Below the pieces are notes generated by a model that saw only the letters and a list, made by a program, of their open reading frames with translations, was not told the origin of the DNA and made no database searches. 7,876 nucleotides of DNA, from NCBI GenBank assembly GCA_025057795.1, contig JANXEP010000054.1:1-7876 (forward strand), given 5' to 3'. The position numbers were made by a program, and so were the translations under genes. Below, piece after piece: positions 1-5,370 of this stretch; positions within the stretch are counted from its first letter, which is position 1, and every line of letters starts with the position of its first letter. Source of the DNA: Candidatus Bathyarchaeota archaeon. Its GTDB lineage: Archaea; Thermoproteota; Bathyarchaeia; Bathyarchaeales; UBA233.

Positions 1-292
1 TCATATCGTTTCGCATATCCATAACATACTTTTCTAGTTTTTCTAAACTACCTTCGCTTTCCATAAGCTTTTCATCCTTTTCATCTGTAATAGCTGGCAT
101 TACGCCACCATAAACAAATTGATATTGCTGTTTTGGAGGACTCATCTTCATTGGACTTCCATGTCTATGATTGTTATACTGTGTTCCTAAAAAGTACAAA
201 TTTTCTTCAAGCTCCTTTACACGCCTTTTTAGTGCTAATATTTCATCCTCAATATCATCTTCAAGTATTACTTCTTCATCATCACTACTCAT
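1..292 (-). CDS. Acidic coiled-coil hypothetical protein, 3' end outside window
   Basis: An open frame begins with ATG at 292-290 and runs without a stop to position 1, giving the first 97 codons of a longer gene. The start overlaps the stop of the upstream nuclease-like gene by 8 bases (ATGAGTAG), which suggests translational coupling and one operon. The N-terminus is very acidic (MSSDDEEVILEDDIEDEI). A short heptad-like stretch follows (residues about 17-32, LALKRRVKELEENLYFL), then a Pro/Gln-rich linker, then a second charged, helix-prone stretch near residues 71-97. No known domain is recognisable and I assign no function. Codon choice is AT-rich like the two other element genes, so it probably belongs to the mobile element. 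The reading frame is well supported by coupling and length. What the protein does is unknown. Confidence 0.6.
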   Translation of the reverse strand, partial: MSSDDEEVILEDDIEDEILALKRRVKELEENLYFLGTQYNNHRHGSPMKMSPPKQQYQFVYGGVMPAITDEKDEKLMESEGSLEKLEKYVMDMRNDM

Positions 293-992
293 TCTCCATC
301 CATCCTTTCAAATCAAAATTTTTCCTTAACCTTCTATCTATTCTCTTTAATCGTTTTTCTTCTCTATCTAGCATTAATATATTCTCATATAACTGTCTAT
401 GACCATGTGTAGTATTTACAGTATTATCTAGCTTATTTTGACTAAAGAAGCTTAATTTGGGGAGATTGGGGGACACTTTTTGTATGAGGTTTAGGAATAG
501 TTGTGTTAGTTTAATTTTTATTTCGTATATGTTGTCTATGGTACATTCTTTATTTAGTATTAACTGGTAAATGTCAGATGGAATGCAAGAACCGCCTAGA
601 GGAACATAGCTTGTAACCAGTACCTTAACATCAATTGGAACAACTTTACCTACATAGTCGAATCTACTGATTAACTGCTTATTAACAAAGTCTTCATTAC
701 TCCAATCCCATCTACGATTAAGATTTTTACATTCAACACCAAAAGTTAAACCCTTATGTCTAAAAATCATATCAATACCCAAATGCTGGTCTCTAGCATA
801 GTCGTCATCAAATGGATTGTGTAAAGGAATAGGACGAATACCCAATTCTACCAAAGCATAAAAAGTAGCTATTTCTAAAAGCATACCCTTACACTGATAT
901 TTCGTAATGACGTTATCATCTCGTAATTGTTGAACAACATCCAATAAACTATCAAATTCACTAAGAGTATTTAACATTCCAATTTTCACCAT
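285..992 (-). CDS. PD-(D/E)XK nuclease-like protein of the mobile element
   Basis: This encodes 235 residues. The pattern is that of a PD-(D/E)XK (restriction/Hjc-like) nuclease core: a helix with E40 (MLLEIATFYALVELG), a strand with D74 (LGIDMIF), then a strand with E87-C88-K89 (FGVECKN). D74 and the E-x-K pair would bind the metal ion that drives phosphodiester cleavage. The last 45 residues are strongly basic (REEKRLKRIDRRLRKNF), suited to nucleic-acid contact. No signal peptide or membrane segment is visible. It lies downstream of the integrase on the same strand, after 80 bases holding a TATA-like box, and overlaps the next gene by 8 bases. ATG at 992 is used. An internal ATG at 977 (M6) with GGTG upstream is an alternative. 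Substrate and role are not readable; replication, resolution or host-DNA attack are all possible. The fold call is moderate, a catalytic role is inference. Confidence 0.68.
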   Translation of the reverse strand: MVKIGMLNTLSEFDSLLDVVQQLRDDNVITKYQCKGMLLEIATFYALVELGIRPIPLHNPFDDDYARDQHLGIDMIFRHKGLTFGVECKNLNRRWDWSNEDFVNKQLISRFDYVGKVVPIDVKVLVTSYVPLGGSCIPSDIYQLILNKECTIDNIYEIKIKLTQLFLNLIQKVSPNLPKLSFFSQNKLDNTVNTTHGHRQLYENILMLDREEKRLKRIDRRLRKNFDLKGWMENE

Positions 993-1027
993 TCATTATA
1001 CCTACCATGTAACCATATCCCTACCGT

Positions 1028-1037
1028 GTTTATATAA
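1028..1037 (-). promoter_or_regulatory. Probable TATA box for the nuclease-like gene
   Basis: On the minus strand the 80-base gap after the integrase contains TTATATAAAC. Transcription would start about 25 bases downstream, near 1005-1010, leaving a leader of about 15 bases before the ATG at 992. This would let the nuclease and coiled-coil genes be expressed separately from the integrase. The call rests on motif and spacing only. Confidence 0.45.
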
Positions 1038-1072
1038 TGTTTCAAGGACGCTTTAAAGGTTGTTACTTTACT

Positions 1073-1918
1073 TCATTTACGTTTACGGAATATCATTACA
1101 TCATTGAAGGTTGTTACGTATTCAAAACCATTCTCGATGAGTTTTTGAGCTTCATCGACTGTTCTAGCAATTACACAAACATACTCATCACTATTAAAAT
1201 TTACTAGCTGAGTATAACGTAAGGTTGTTTCTATCTTTTTATGACCTAACTGCTGTTTAACAAACAAAATATCCCGTGTTTTATAATACAGCATAGTAGC
1301 ATAATAATGACGTAAATCATAAAGTCTAATAGATTTTAAAGTTAAATCATTAAGTCTAACAGCAAGTCTGTTTCTAAAAGCTCTAAAATGTTTTCCATAA
1401 TCATTAGCAGAACCTTTAAACAGTCTGTCATTCAATTTTAAGTTGTGTTTATCAATATATATTCGTAACAAATCAGTTAATCTCTGAGAAATCTTAAACG
1501 CTCTAGCAGAACCATATTTAGCACTACTGGGATATAAAACAGAATTTTGTAAATCAACATCTCTTACACGTAAATTCATAACTTCTATTGGACGTAGTCC
1601 AGTTTCAACGCTAATCATTAGACGTATATGAAGTGAACCTTTAGCGTTACTTATTAATGTATTAACTTTTTCTGTAGAAGGTATTTTAGGCAATCTATTT
1701 GAAACTTTATACAACGGCATATTCCATGATAGACCGTTACATTTAACATATTTATTGTAAGCTATACACAAGTTGCGTTTATATCCGTTTGAAACATTTA
1801 AAGAACCAATAAAAGCCTTTACAGATTCAGGATCATTCAAATTGCAGTTTTTAGCTAGAAATCTAAGAGCTTTTGAAGTGAAATAAATCGAATAATCAGA
1901 CAAACCATTCTTTTTCAT
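1073..1918 (-). CDS. Tyrosine integrase abutting rnpB, possibly the int(C) part of an SSV-type gene
   Basis: This is a site-specific tyrosine recombinase. Counting from ATG 1918 (281 residues), a SAM-like core-binding domain spans about 1-75 and the catalytic domain follows. Catalytic residues are R109 (ETGLRPIEV), K134 (SAKYGSAR), Y200-x-x-R203 (LYDLRHYYA), H226 (QQLGHK) and nucleophile Y235 (TLRYTQL). Tyrosine replaces the usual histidine of the HxxR box. The C-terminal tail, ending in FRKRK, resembles that of other archaeal integrases. The frame stays open upstream to a GTG at 2146, but everything beyond 1974 lies inside the RNase P RNA, so I do not treat that part as protein. TTG at 1936 is an alternative start. 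Neither start has a clear Shine-Dalgarno, and ATG 1918 falls inside the first predicted helix. The native N-terminus may therefore have been separated by integration, as in SSV-type elements. Integrase identity is firm; start and intactness are not. Confidence 0.9.
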   Translation of the reverse strand: MKKNGLSDYSIYFTSKALRFLAKNCNLNDPESVKAFIGSLNVSNGYKRNLCIAYNKYVKCNGLSWNMPLYKVSNRLPKIPSTEKVNTLISNAKGSLHIRLMISVETGLRPIEVMNLRVRDVDLQNSVLYPSSAKYGSARAFKISQRLTDLLRIYIDKHNLKLNDRLFKGSANDYGKHFRAFRNRLAVRLNDLTLKSIRLYDLRHYYATMLYYKTRDILFVKQQLGHKKIETTLRYTQLVNFNSDEYVCVIARTVDEAQKLIENGFEYVTTFNDVMIFRKRK

Positions 1919-1952
1919 TTCAAGTAAAGTTTTCAAAATGTTAGCTTCACAT

Positions 1953-1990
1953 AGGCGGGTTACAGCATTAATAGGCTGGCGTGTTGGCCG
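1953..1990 (-). other. Candidate integration (att) junction at the 3' end of rnpB
   Basis: The 3' strand of P1/P2 ends at 1974, and the integrase frame crosses this point without a stop (codons ...RQPINAVTRLCEAN...). If the element recombined here, a copy of part of the rnpB 3' end should recur at its far end, outside this window. The limits given are approximate, because only one junction is visible. Confidence 0.45.
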
Positions 1991-2000
1991 TAACCCGCCT
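1953..2000. repeat. 11-bp perfect inverted repeat straddling the rnpB/element junction
   Basis: On the minus strand AGGCGGGTTAC (2000-1990) and GTAACCCGCCT (1963-1953) are perfectly complementary across a 26-base spacer. The first arm is the conserved CR-V strand of the RNase P P4 helix. The second lies 10 bases past the end of P1, on the element side. Possible roles are an alternative RNA fold that sequesters P4, a 3' processing or termination hairpin, or part of the recombination site. The 26-base spacing is too wide for a plain tyrosine-recombinase core site. Confidence 0.8.
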
Positions 2001-2288
2001 TCTGTTTTATGTGGCATTTGGCTGATCGGGCTACCTGCGCTTTGGGTAGAATCCTCATCAGCGCTGTTTGCCCTTTCCACGTGCAGGGCGGCCGTTTCAC
2101 CGTTTCCACCCAGCATTCTCGGCAACTTAGCATGCCTCATTGGCACCCGCTGGGTGGACGTTTCGTTTCTGCTCCGTTGCCAGGGCTCTCGCCCTACGCC
2201 CTTGCGGGCGTTGCACTTCTACACGTGGGCGGAGTTTCCTCAGGCCCATTTGGTCGGCCCGAAGGCCACACGCCAACTCGCCAGCCCC
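1973..2288 (-). ncRNA. rnpB: RNase P RNA, archaeal type
   Basis: This is the catalytic RNA that removes tRNA 5' leaders, about 316 nt, usual for archaeal type A. On the minus strand P1 forms from GGCTGGCG (2286-2279) with CGCCAGCC (1981-1974), and P2 from GTTGGC (2277-2272) with GCCAAC (1988-1983). P3 is capped GGCC-UUCG-GGCC (2267-2256). The CR-I signature GAGGAAACTCCGCCC gives the P4 5' strand AAC-U-CCGCC (2236-2228). It pairs with GGCGGGTT (1999-1992) in CR-V, preceded by ACAGAA, and leaves the universal bulged U at 2233. P8 (2211-2196, GCAA loop) and P9 (2195-2182, GAGA loop) are adjacent GNRA hairpins. A 9-bp helix, CCACCCAGC (2157-2149) with GCTGGGTGG (2114-2106), closes the specificity domain. 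GGTGAAACGGCC near 2101-2090 fits CR-IV. P1, P2 and P4 pair perfectly, so the mature RNA appears intact despite the adjacent integrase. Frames reading through here are not genes. Ends are estimated to within a few bases. Confidence 0.95.
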
Positions 2289-2311
2289 ATGTGTTTTATG
2301 GTGAATGTGGA

Positions 2312-2320
2312 CCATAAATG
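2312..2320 (-). promoter_or_regulatory. Probable TATA box for rnpB
   Basis: The minus strand reads CAAAACATTTATGG. The TTTATGG centre lies about 27 bases upstream of the inferred RNA 5' end near 2288, and an A-rich stretch sits where a BRE would be. Spacing fits an archaeal promoter, but the box is not a strong consensus. Confidence 0.4.
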
Positions 2321-2330
2321 TTTTGGAAAG

Positions 2331-2337
2331 TTTATTT
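2331..2337 (+). promoter_or_regulatory. Probable BRE/TATA for the Fap7-like kinase
   Basis: GGAAAG followed by TTTATTT ends about 25 bases before the ATG cluster at 2356, 2362 and 2368. This predicts a nearly leaderless mRNA. It lies back to back with the rnpB promoter in a gap of about 75 bases. Confidence 0.4.
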
Positions 2338-2361
2338 CGTTTGGACACGTATTGTATGTTG

Positions 2362-2955
2362 ATGCCTATGGTTAAGCGGGTGGTTCTGGTTACGGGCACT
2401 CCTTGTGTTGGCAAGTCTTCTGTGGCATGTTTGCTGGCAGAGAAGTTTAATGCTCTATACATAAATCTAACCGAGCTTGCTTTGAGGGAAAACCTTGTTT
2501 TGGGTAGAGATGAGAAAAGGGACACCATGGTTGTGGATGAGGATCGCATGAAAAGGATTATCAGCAAAATAGTGGAAAGCTGCGCTGAACAAACAGTTAT
2601 AGTGGATGGGCATTATGCTGCAAACGTCGTTCCCAAGAAGTTTGCAACCCACGTGTTTGTTTTGCGCCGCGACCCCGTGGAACTGCGACGGTTTATGGAG
2701 AAGGCTGGTTTTACAGGCAATAAGCTTTGGGAAAATTTAGCCGCGGAAATTTTAGATGTCTGTCTTGTGGAAGCCTTAAAGGTTTATGGAAACGAAAAAG
2801 TTTGCGAAATTAATGTTTCTGGCAAAAGCGTTGAGGACGTGGCAGCGGAAATAATTGAGGTTTTAAATGGTTCTAGAAAGTGTTATGTAGGAGTTGTAGA
2901 TTGGCTTGGAAAACTGGAGCGGGAAGGACTCCTAGAGGAGTACTTAAGGATATGA
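2362..2955 (+). CDS. Fap7/AK6-like nucleotide kinase (adenylate kinase 6 family)
   Basis: The product is a small P-loop nucleoside monophosphate kinase-like ATPase. In the Fap7/AK6 family these proteins act in the last steps of small ribosomal subunit maturation and show adenylate kinase activity. From ATG 2362 (197 residues) the Walker A loop is GTPCVGKSS at about 12-20, with Cys in the place usually held by Gly. VDGHYA near 82-87 is the family's conserved D-x-H motif. LRRDPVELRRFMEK matches the region leading to the LID, and GFTGNKLWENLAAEILD matches the family's G(Y/F)xxxKxxENxxAEI signature. The C-terminal tail is short and charged. Three ATGs (2356, 2362, 2368) lie in frame, and the promoter spacing favours a leaderless start at one of the last two. 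An upstream extension to 2305 has no family support. The gene diverges from rnpB and ends 6 bases from the convergent neighbour's stop. Confidence 0.87.
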   Translation: MPMVKRVVLVTGTPCVGKSSVACLLAEKFNALYINLTELALRENLVLGRDEKRDTMVVDEDRMKRIISKIVESCAEQTVIVDGHYAANVVPKKFATHVFVLRRDPVELRRFMEKAGFTGNKLWENLAAEILDVCLVEALKVYGNEKVCEINVSGKSVEDVAAEIIEVLNGSRKCYVGVVDWLGKLEREGLLEEYLRI

Positions 2956-2961
2956 AACCCT

Positions 2962-3327
2962 CTAACCCTTTAGGCTCTGTAGGATTTGCCGTGTAGTTAA
3001 AAGCATTATTTTTCTTCTGTTGGCGTAGGCTTTGGCGTGATCGCTGAACTGTTCCCCCACAATTATCGGGTTTGGCAGTCCAACCTCCTCTGCGGCTTTG
3101 TCAAGGTTAATTATGACGTTTATGCCTATGGTTCTTTTCCAGTCTTTCACCCAAACGCACTGGGTTTGACGTCCTTTTTGGACTAGGAGGTCGAAGGTTC
3201 TCTGAATGCCGCGGTATCCTTCTAGGCTGATGTTTTCCTCCACTTTGTAGCCTTTTTTCCTAAAATATTGGATTACCGCCTCTTTGAGGTTGAATGGCTC
3301 TTTTGGCTCTGTTTTTTCAGTGTTCAT
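2962..3327 (-). CDS. Restriction endonuclease-like fold protein, probably catalytically dead
   Basis: The product is 121 residues from ATG 3327. That start is chosen because AGAGG at 3338-3334 sits 6 bases ahead of it, whereas the ATG at 3333 would abut the AGAGG. The N-terminal helix (FNLKEAVIQYFRKKGYKVEE) followed by FDLLV and CVWVKDWKR resembles Mrr/Hjc-type restriction folds. Asp46 of FDLLV could match the PD-(D/E)XK aspartate and K61 the lysine. The acid expected two residues before the lysine is W59, so nuclease activity is unlikely. The C-terminal half (IIVGEQFSDHAKAYANRRKI...LLTTRQIL) is the β-strand/helix pattern with which such domains close. It may be a structural or DNA/RNA-binding relic. 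Function is unknown. It converges on the Fap7-like gene (6 bases between stops) and diverges from the DUF1922 gene. Confidence 0.72.
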   Translation of the reverse strand: MNTEKTEPKEPFNLKEAVIQYFRKKGYKVEENISLEGYRGIQRTFDLLVQKGRQTQCVWVKDWKRTIGINVIINLDKAAEEVGLPNPIIVGEQFSDHAKAYANRRKIMLLTTRQILQSLKG

Positions 3328-3356
3328 CGACATCCTCTTGCAACCGGCATTAAGCG

Positions 3357-3363
3357 TTATTTA
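3357..3363. promoter_or_regulatory. AT-rich box possibly shared by two divergent genes
   Basis: TTATTTA (plus) / TAAATAA (minus) is the only TATA-like element between the divergent genes at 3327 (minus) and 3399 (plus). It lies about 25 bases from plausible transcription starts on either side. One box may serve both directions, or only one. This is a motif-level guess. Confidence 0.3.
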
Positions 3364-3398
3364 GCCGATTTGTGAAAAAGTTTTCGGAGCCGAGGCCT

Positions 3399-3623
3399 AT
3401 GCAAAACTACACAGTTGTGGTGTGCAGCAAGTGCGGCGGGTATTTGTTGGCTAAAACAGACCAGAAGACGAGGACATGCCCGTACTGCGGCTCGAAAATA
3501 CTGCTGGAAAAAACTAGGAAAGTCGCTTTTGCCAGAACCGCAAACGAGGCTTCAGTTTTGCTACGTAAGATTAAGGAGAAAGCGCAAAACAGGCGAAGGG
3601 CTAGTGTTCAAAAGCCATTTTGA
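3399..3623 (+). CDS. DUF1922-type zinc-ribbon protein
   Basis: The product is a 74-residue archaeal protein with a zinc ribbon at its N-terminus: C9-x-x-C12 (VVVCSKCGGYLLAK) and C27-x-x-C30 (RTCPYCGSKI). This is the DUF1922 pattern known from small methanogen proteins. A basic helical tail follows (residues about 36-74, rich in Lys/Arg), suggesting nucleic-acid or ribosome contact, though no function is established. I chose ATG 3399 because GGAG at 3386-3389 lies 9 bases upstream and the Cys knuckle then sits near the N-terminus as in the family. An in-frame GTG at 3372 would add 9 residues but lacks a ribosome site. Its last 23 bases overlap the 3' end of the convergent transporter gene, so the two mRNAs would be antisense there. 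Confidence 0.78.
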   Translation: MQNYTVVVCSKCGGYLLAKTDQKTRTCPYCGSKILLEKTRKVAFARTANEASVLLRKIKEKAQNRRRASVQKPF

Positions 3624-4359
3624 GGAAAGCCATCAACCCTATCCCAAGAATAATTATAAGGAACTGGATCAGCGACTCTCCTGCATGAGATTTTTTATGC
3701 AGTTCCGGCATCAAGTCTGTGGCAGCTATGTAAATGAAACCGCCCGCCGCGAAGGGGACAAGTAGCACCTCTATACTTCGCGCATGAGCCAAAAAATATG
3801 TTGTTAAAGCGCCAGCCACAGCGGTCACAGCCGAAACAAAGTTGAAAGTTAAGGCTTTCTTGCGGCTTAGTCCCCCATAAATCAACACGCCAAAATCGCC
3901 AAGTTCCTGCGGGATTTCATGAAAAATCACGGCTACTGTTGTGGCGAGGCCCAAGTGGTAGCTGCCTGAGGCCAATGCCACAATGTAGGTGGCTGCAATT
4001 ATCATTCCGTCGATGAAGTTGTGGATGCCGTCTCCGATGAGGTTTAGGTACACGAAGGCGTGGGTTGGGCATTCTTTTTCATGGCAGTGACGCCAGTAAA
4101 AGAACTTTTCAAGGGCAAAGAAAACAATTATGCCAGCTATCACGTAAAAGAAGACCGTTGTGGCGTCGTTTCCAGATGCGAGGGCTTCTGGAAGCAGGTG
4201 CAAAAAGGATCCGCCAATCAACGTGCCGGAGGCAAATCCAACTAACAGCATTGTTATGCGGTTTAGTCGCTCCTCCCGCATTCCAGCGAAAATCAATCCT
4301 ATGAAGGCTATGAGGCTTACAGTCGTTACGGATGCAAGAATGATTATTAAATCAATCAT
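3601..4359 (-). CDS. ZIP-family divalent metal transporter
   Basis: This is an integral membrane importer of zinc or related divalent metals into the cytoplasm. The product (252 residues) has eight hydrophobic segments, near 1-26, 35-59, 67-89, 103-129, 136-162, 169-191, 198-220 and 229-249. Segment 4 carries the metal-binding GDGIHNFIDG (H113, N114, D117). Segment 5 carries FHEIPQELGDF (H147, E148, E152), the LIV-1-type signature with Gln at the usual second His. The loop after segment 3 has a metal-binding look (HCHEKECPTH), and the family's long His-rich loop is absent. The start is ATG 4359 with AAGG 4 bases upstream; TTG 4362 is also in frame. It follows the tRNA thiolase gene on the same strand after about 40 bases with no obvious promoter, so the two may be cotranscribed. 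The specific metal cannot be read. Confidence 0.9.
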   Translation of the reverse strand: MIDLIIILASVTTVSLIAFIGLIFAGMREERLNRITMLLVGFASGTLIGGSFLHLLPEALASGNDATTVFFYVIAGIIVFFALEKFFYWRHCHEKECPTHAFVYLNLIGDGIHNFIDGMIIAATYIVALASGSYHLGLATTVAVIFHEIPQELGDFGVLIYGGLSRKKALTFNFVSAVTAVAGALTTYFLAHARSIEVLLVPFAAGGFIYIAATDLMPELHKKSHAGESLIQFLIIILGIGLMAFLKMAFEH

Positions 4360-4399
4360 CAAACCTTATGTTGAGGCTGTATCCTTATTAGAGTATCGG

Positions 4400-5341
4400 T
4401 TAGGATTTTAAGCCTTGAAGCATTTCACAAGCCTTGCACAGATCTTGCATGGTTGGTTCTCCGCAGAGGCGACACTCTTTCAAGGCTTCAGCGCCGGCCG
4501 TTCTTTCTAAAGCTTGTCTAACGCGTTCCGCCGCCTTAAACACCGTGTACTTTATGCCGGCATGTTTCTCCTCCATTCGGTTCAAGAATTGGCGGATATC
4601 GCTTCGCAGCGCTTCAGGCGCATAGGGACAGGGTACGCTCTGAAACTTTATCCTTTTAACGTAGGCGAAGAGGGCTGTTTCTTTTTCTGGGATTTCGCAG
4701 AAGGGTTTAACGCGTCTGACAAGTTTTGGGTGCACGTCATCTGTAACTGGTTTTTCTCTAGATATGCGCATGACGTCGCCGTGAAGCATGTTCAAAAACA
4801 CTGTTTGCGCCTCATCGTCCAAGGTGTGGGCGGTTGCAAGCTTGTCCGCTCCAACTTTCCTGGCAATGATGTTCAAGGCTTTCCGCCTTAAAACTCCACA
4901 ATAGGCGCATGGCGTCAAATCGCTTTTACCGCCTACCTTGATTTTCTCGACTATTTCGTCAAGGGCGAAGCCGTAAAGCTCCTTAAACGAGGTTATATGG
5001 TGTTCTATGCCGAGTTTCTCGCAGTTTTCCTTGGCGATTTTGAGGGCTTCATCTCTGTAGCCGGCAATTCCCTCATCAACGGAAACTGCCACCAGCGATG
5101 CTTTAGGGTAATCGCGTTCAATTTTTGCGAGGATGTGGAGGAGGCTTACGCTGTCTTTTCCGCCTGAAACCGCCACGGCTATTTTGTCGTCGAAGTCAAA
5201 CATTCTATATTTGGCTATAGTTGCTCTAACCTTGCTTTCAATAGACTTTACAAAACAGCCTTTGCAAAGCACTTCACCAGAGTACCGCCTAAAAAAGAAA
5301 GCTTGCTTACGTTTGCAAATGGCGCAGACAGCGTTACTCAT
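4400..5341 (-). CDS. TtuA/NcsA-type tRNA 2-thiolation enzyme
   Basis: This PP-loop ATPase adenylates a tRNA uridine and inserts sulfur: U54 in TtuA, the wobble U34 in NcsA/Ctu1. The 313-residue product has, in order, an N-terminal zinc finger (C6, C9, C26, C29), the PP-loop SGGKDS at 59-64, PCAYCG (C145, C148), TAHTLDDEAQT, VPCPYAPEA (C238), and a C-terminal zinc finger (C290, C293, C302, C305). By analogy with TtuA, C145, C148 and C238 should hold the Fe-S cluster used in sulfur transfer. Sulfur probably comes from a ubiquitin-like carrier not encoded here. All family cysteines are present, so it looks functional. Sequence alone does not separate TtuA from NcsA with certainty. ATG 5341 is chosen over the in-frame GTG at 5353; neither has a strong ribosome site. 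It is likely cotranscribed with the ZIP gene and diverges from the nucleotidyltransferase. Confidence 0.88.
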   Translation of the reverse strand: MSNAVCAICKRKQAFFFRRYSGEVLCKGCFVKSIESKVRATIAKYRMFDFDDKIAVAVSGGKDSVSLLHILAKIERDYPKASLVAVSVDEGIAGYRDEALKIAKENCEKLGIEHHITSFKELYGFALDEIVEKIKVGGKSDLTPCAYCGVLRRKALNIIARKVGADKLATAHTLDDEAQTVFLNMLHGDVMRISREKPVTDDVHPKLVRRVKPFCEIPEKETALFAYVKRIKFQSVPCPYAPEALRSDIRQFLNRMEEKHAGIKYTVFKAAERVRQALERTAGAEALKECRLCGEPTMQDLCKACEMLQGLKS

Positions 5342-5370
5342 CAACTGTTCCACGTGTCTGAGGTTTGCTG

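Larger units (their letters stand above)
1..1972. mobile_element. End of an AT-rich integrated element at the rnpB 3' end (left limit outside window)
   Basis: Base composition drops sharply to the left of rnpB. The three genes there (integrase, PD-(D/E)XK protein, coiled-coil protein) share a strand and AT-rich codon use unlike the housekeeping genes to the right. The integrase sits directly at the 3' end of a structured RNA gene, the usual place for archaeal integrative plasmids and viruses. No capsid, replication or partition gene is visible in this part, so plasmid, virus or remnant cannot be distinguished. The right limit is inferred from the end of the P1 helix. The exact crossover cannot be read from one junction. 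Confidence 0.65.

Noticed and set aside
133..402. Plus-strand 89-codon frame with hydrophobic content
   Set aside because: It is antisense to the coupled coiled-coil and nuclease-like genes, and the hydrophobicity comes from complementing AT-rich acidic and basic codons.
1974..2146. N-terminal extension of the integrase up to GTG 2146
   Set aside because: These codons are RNase P RNA sequence and match no integrase domain. I kept them only as evidence for the attachment-site idea.
1938..2375. Plus-strand open frames of 145 and 102 codons across the G+C-rich stretch
   Set aside because: They lie antisense to the RNase P RNA. The conserved RNA structure explains both the composition and the lack of stops.
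2127..2567. Minus-strand frame of 146 codons spanning the rnpB 5' half and the start of the kinase gene
   Set aside because: It covers a structured RNA and is antisense to a well-supported kinase; the protein resembles nothing and has no ribosome site.
4514..4891. Plus-strand frame of 125 codons within the thiolase gene
   Set aside because: It is a shadow of the minus-strand enzyme, whose motifs are complete.
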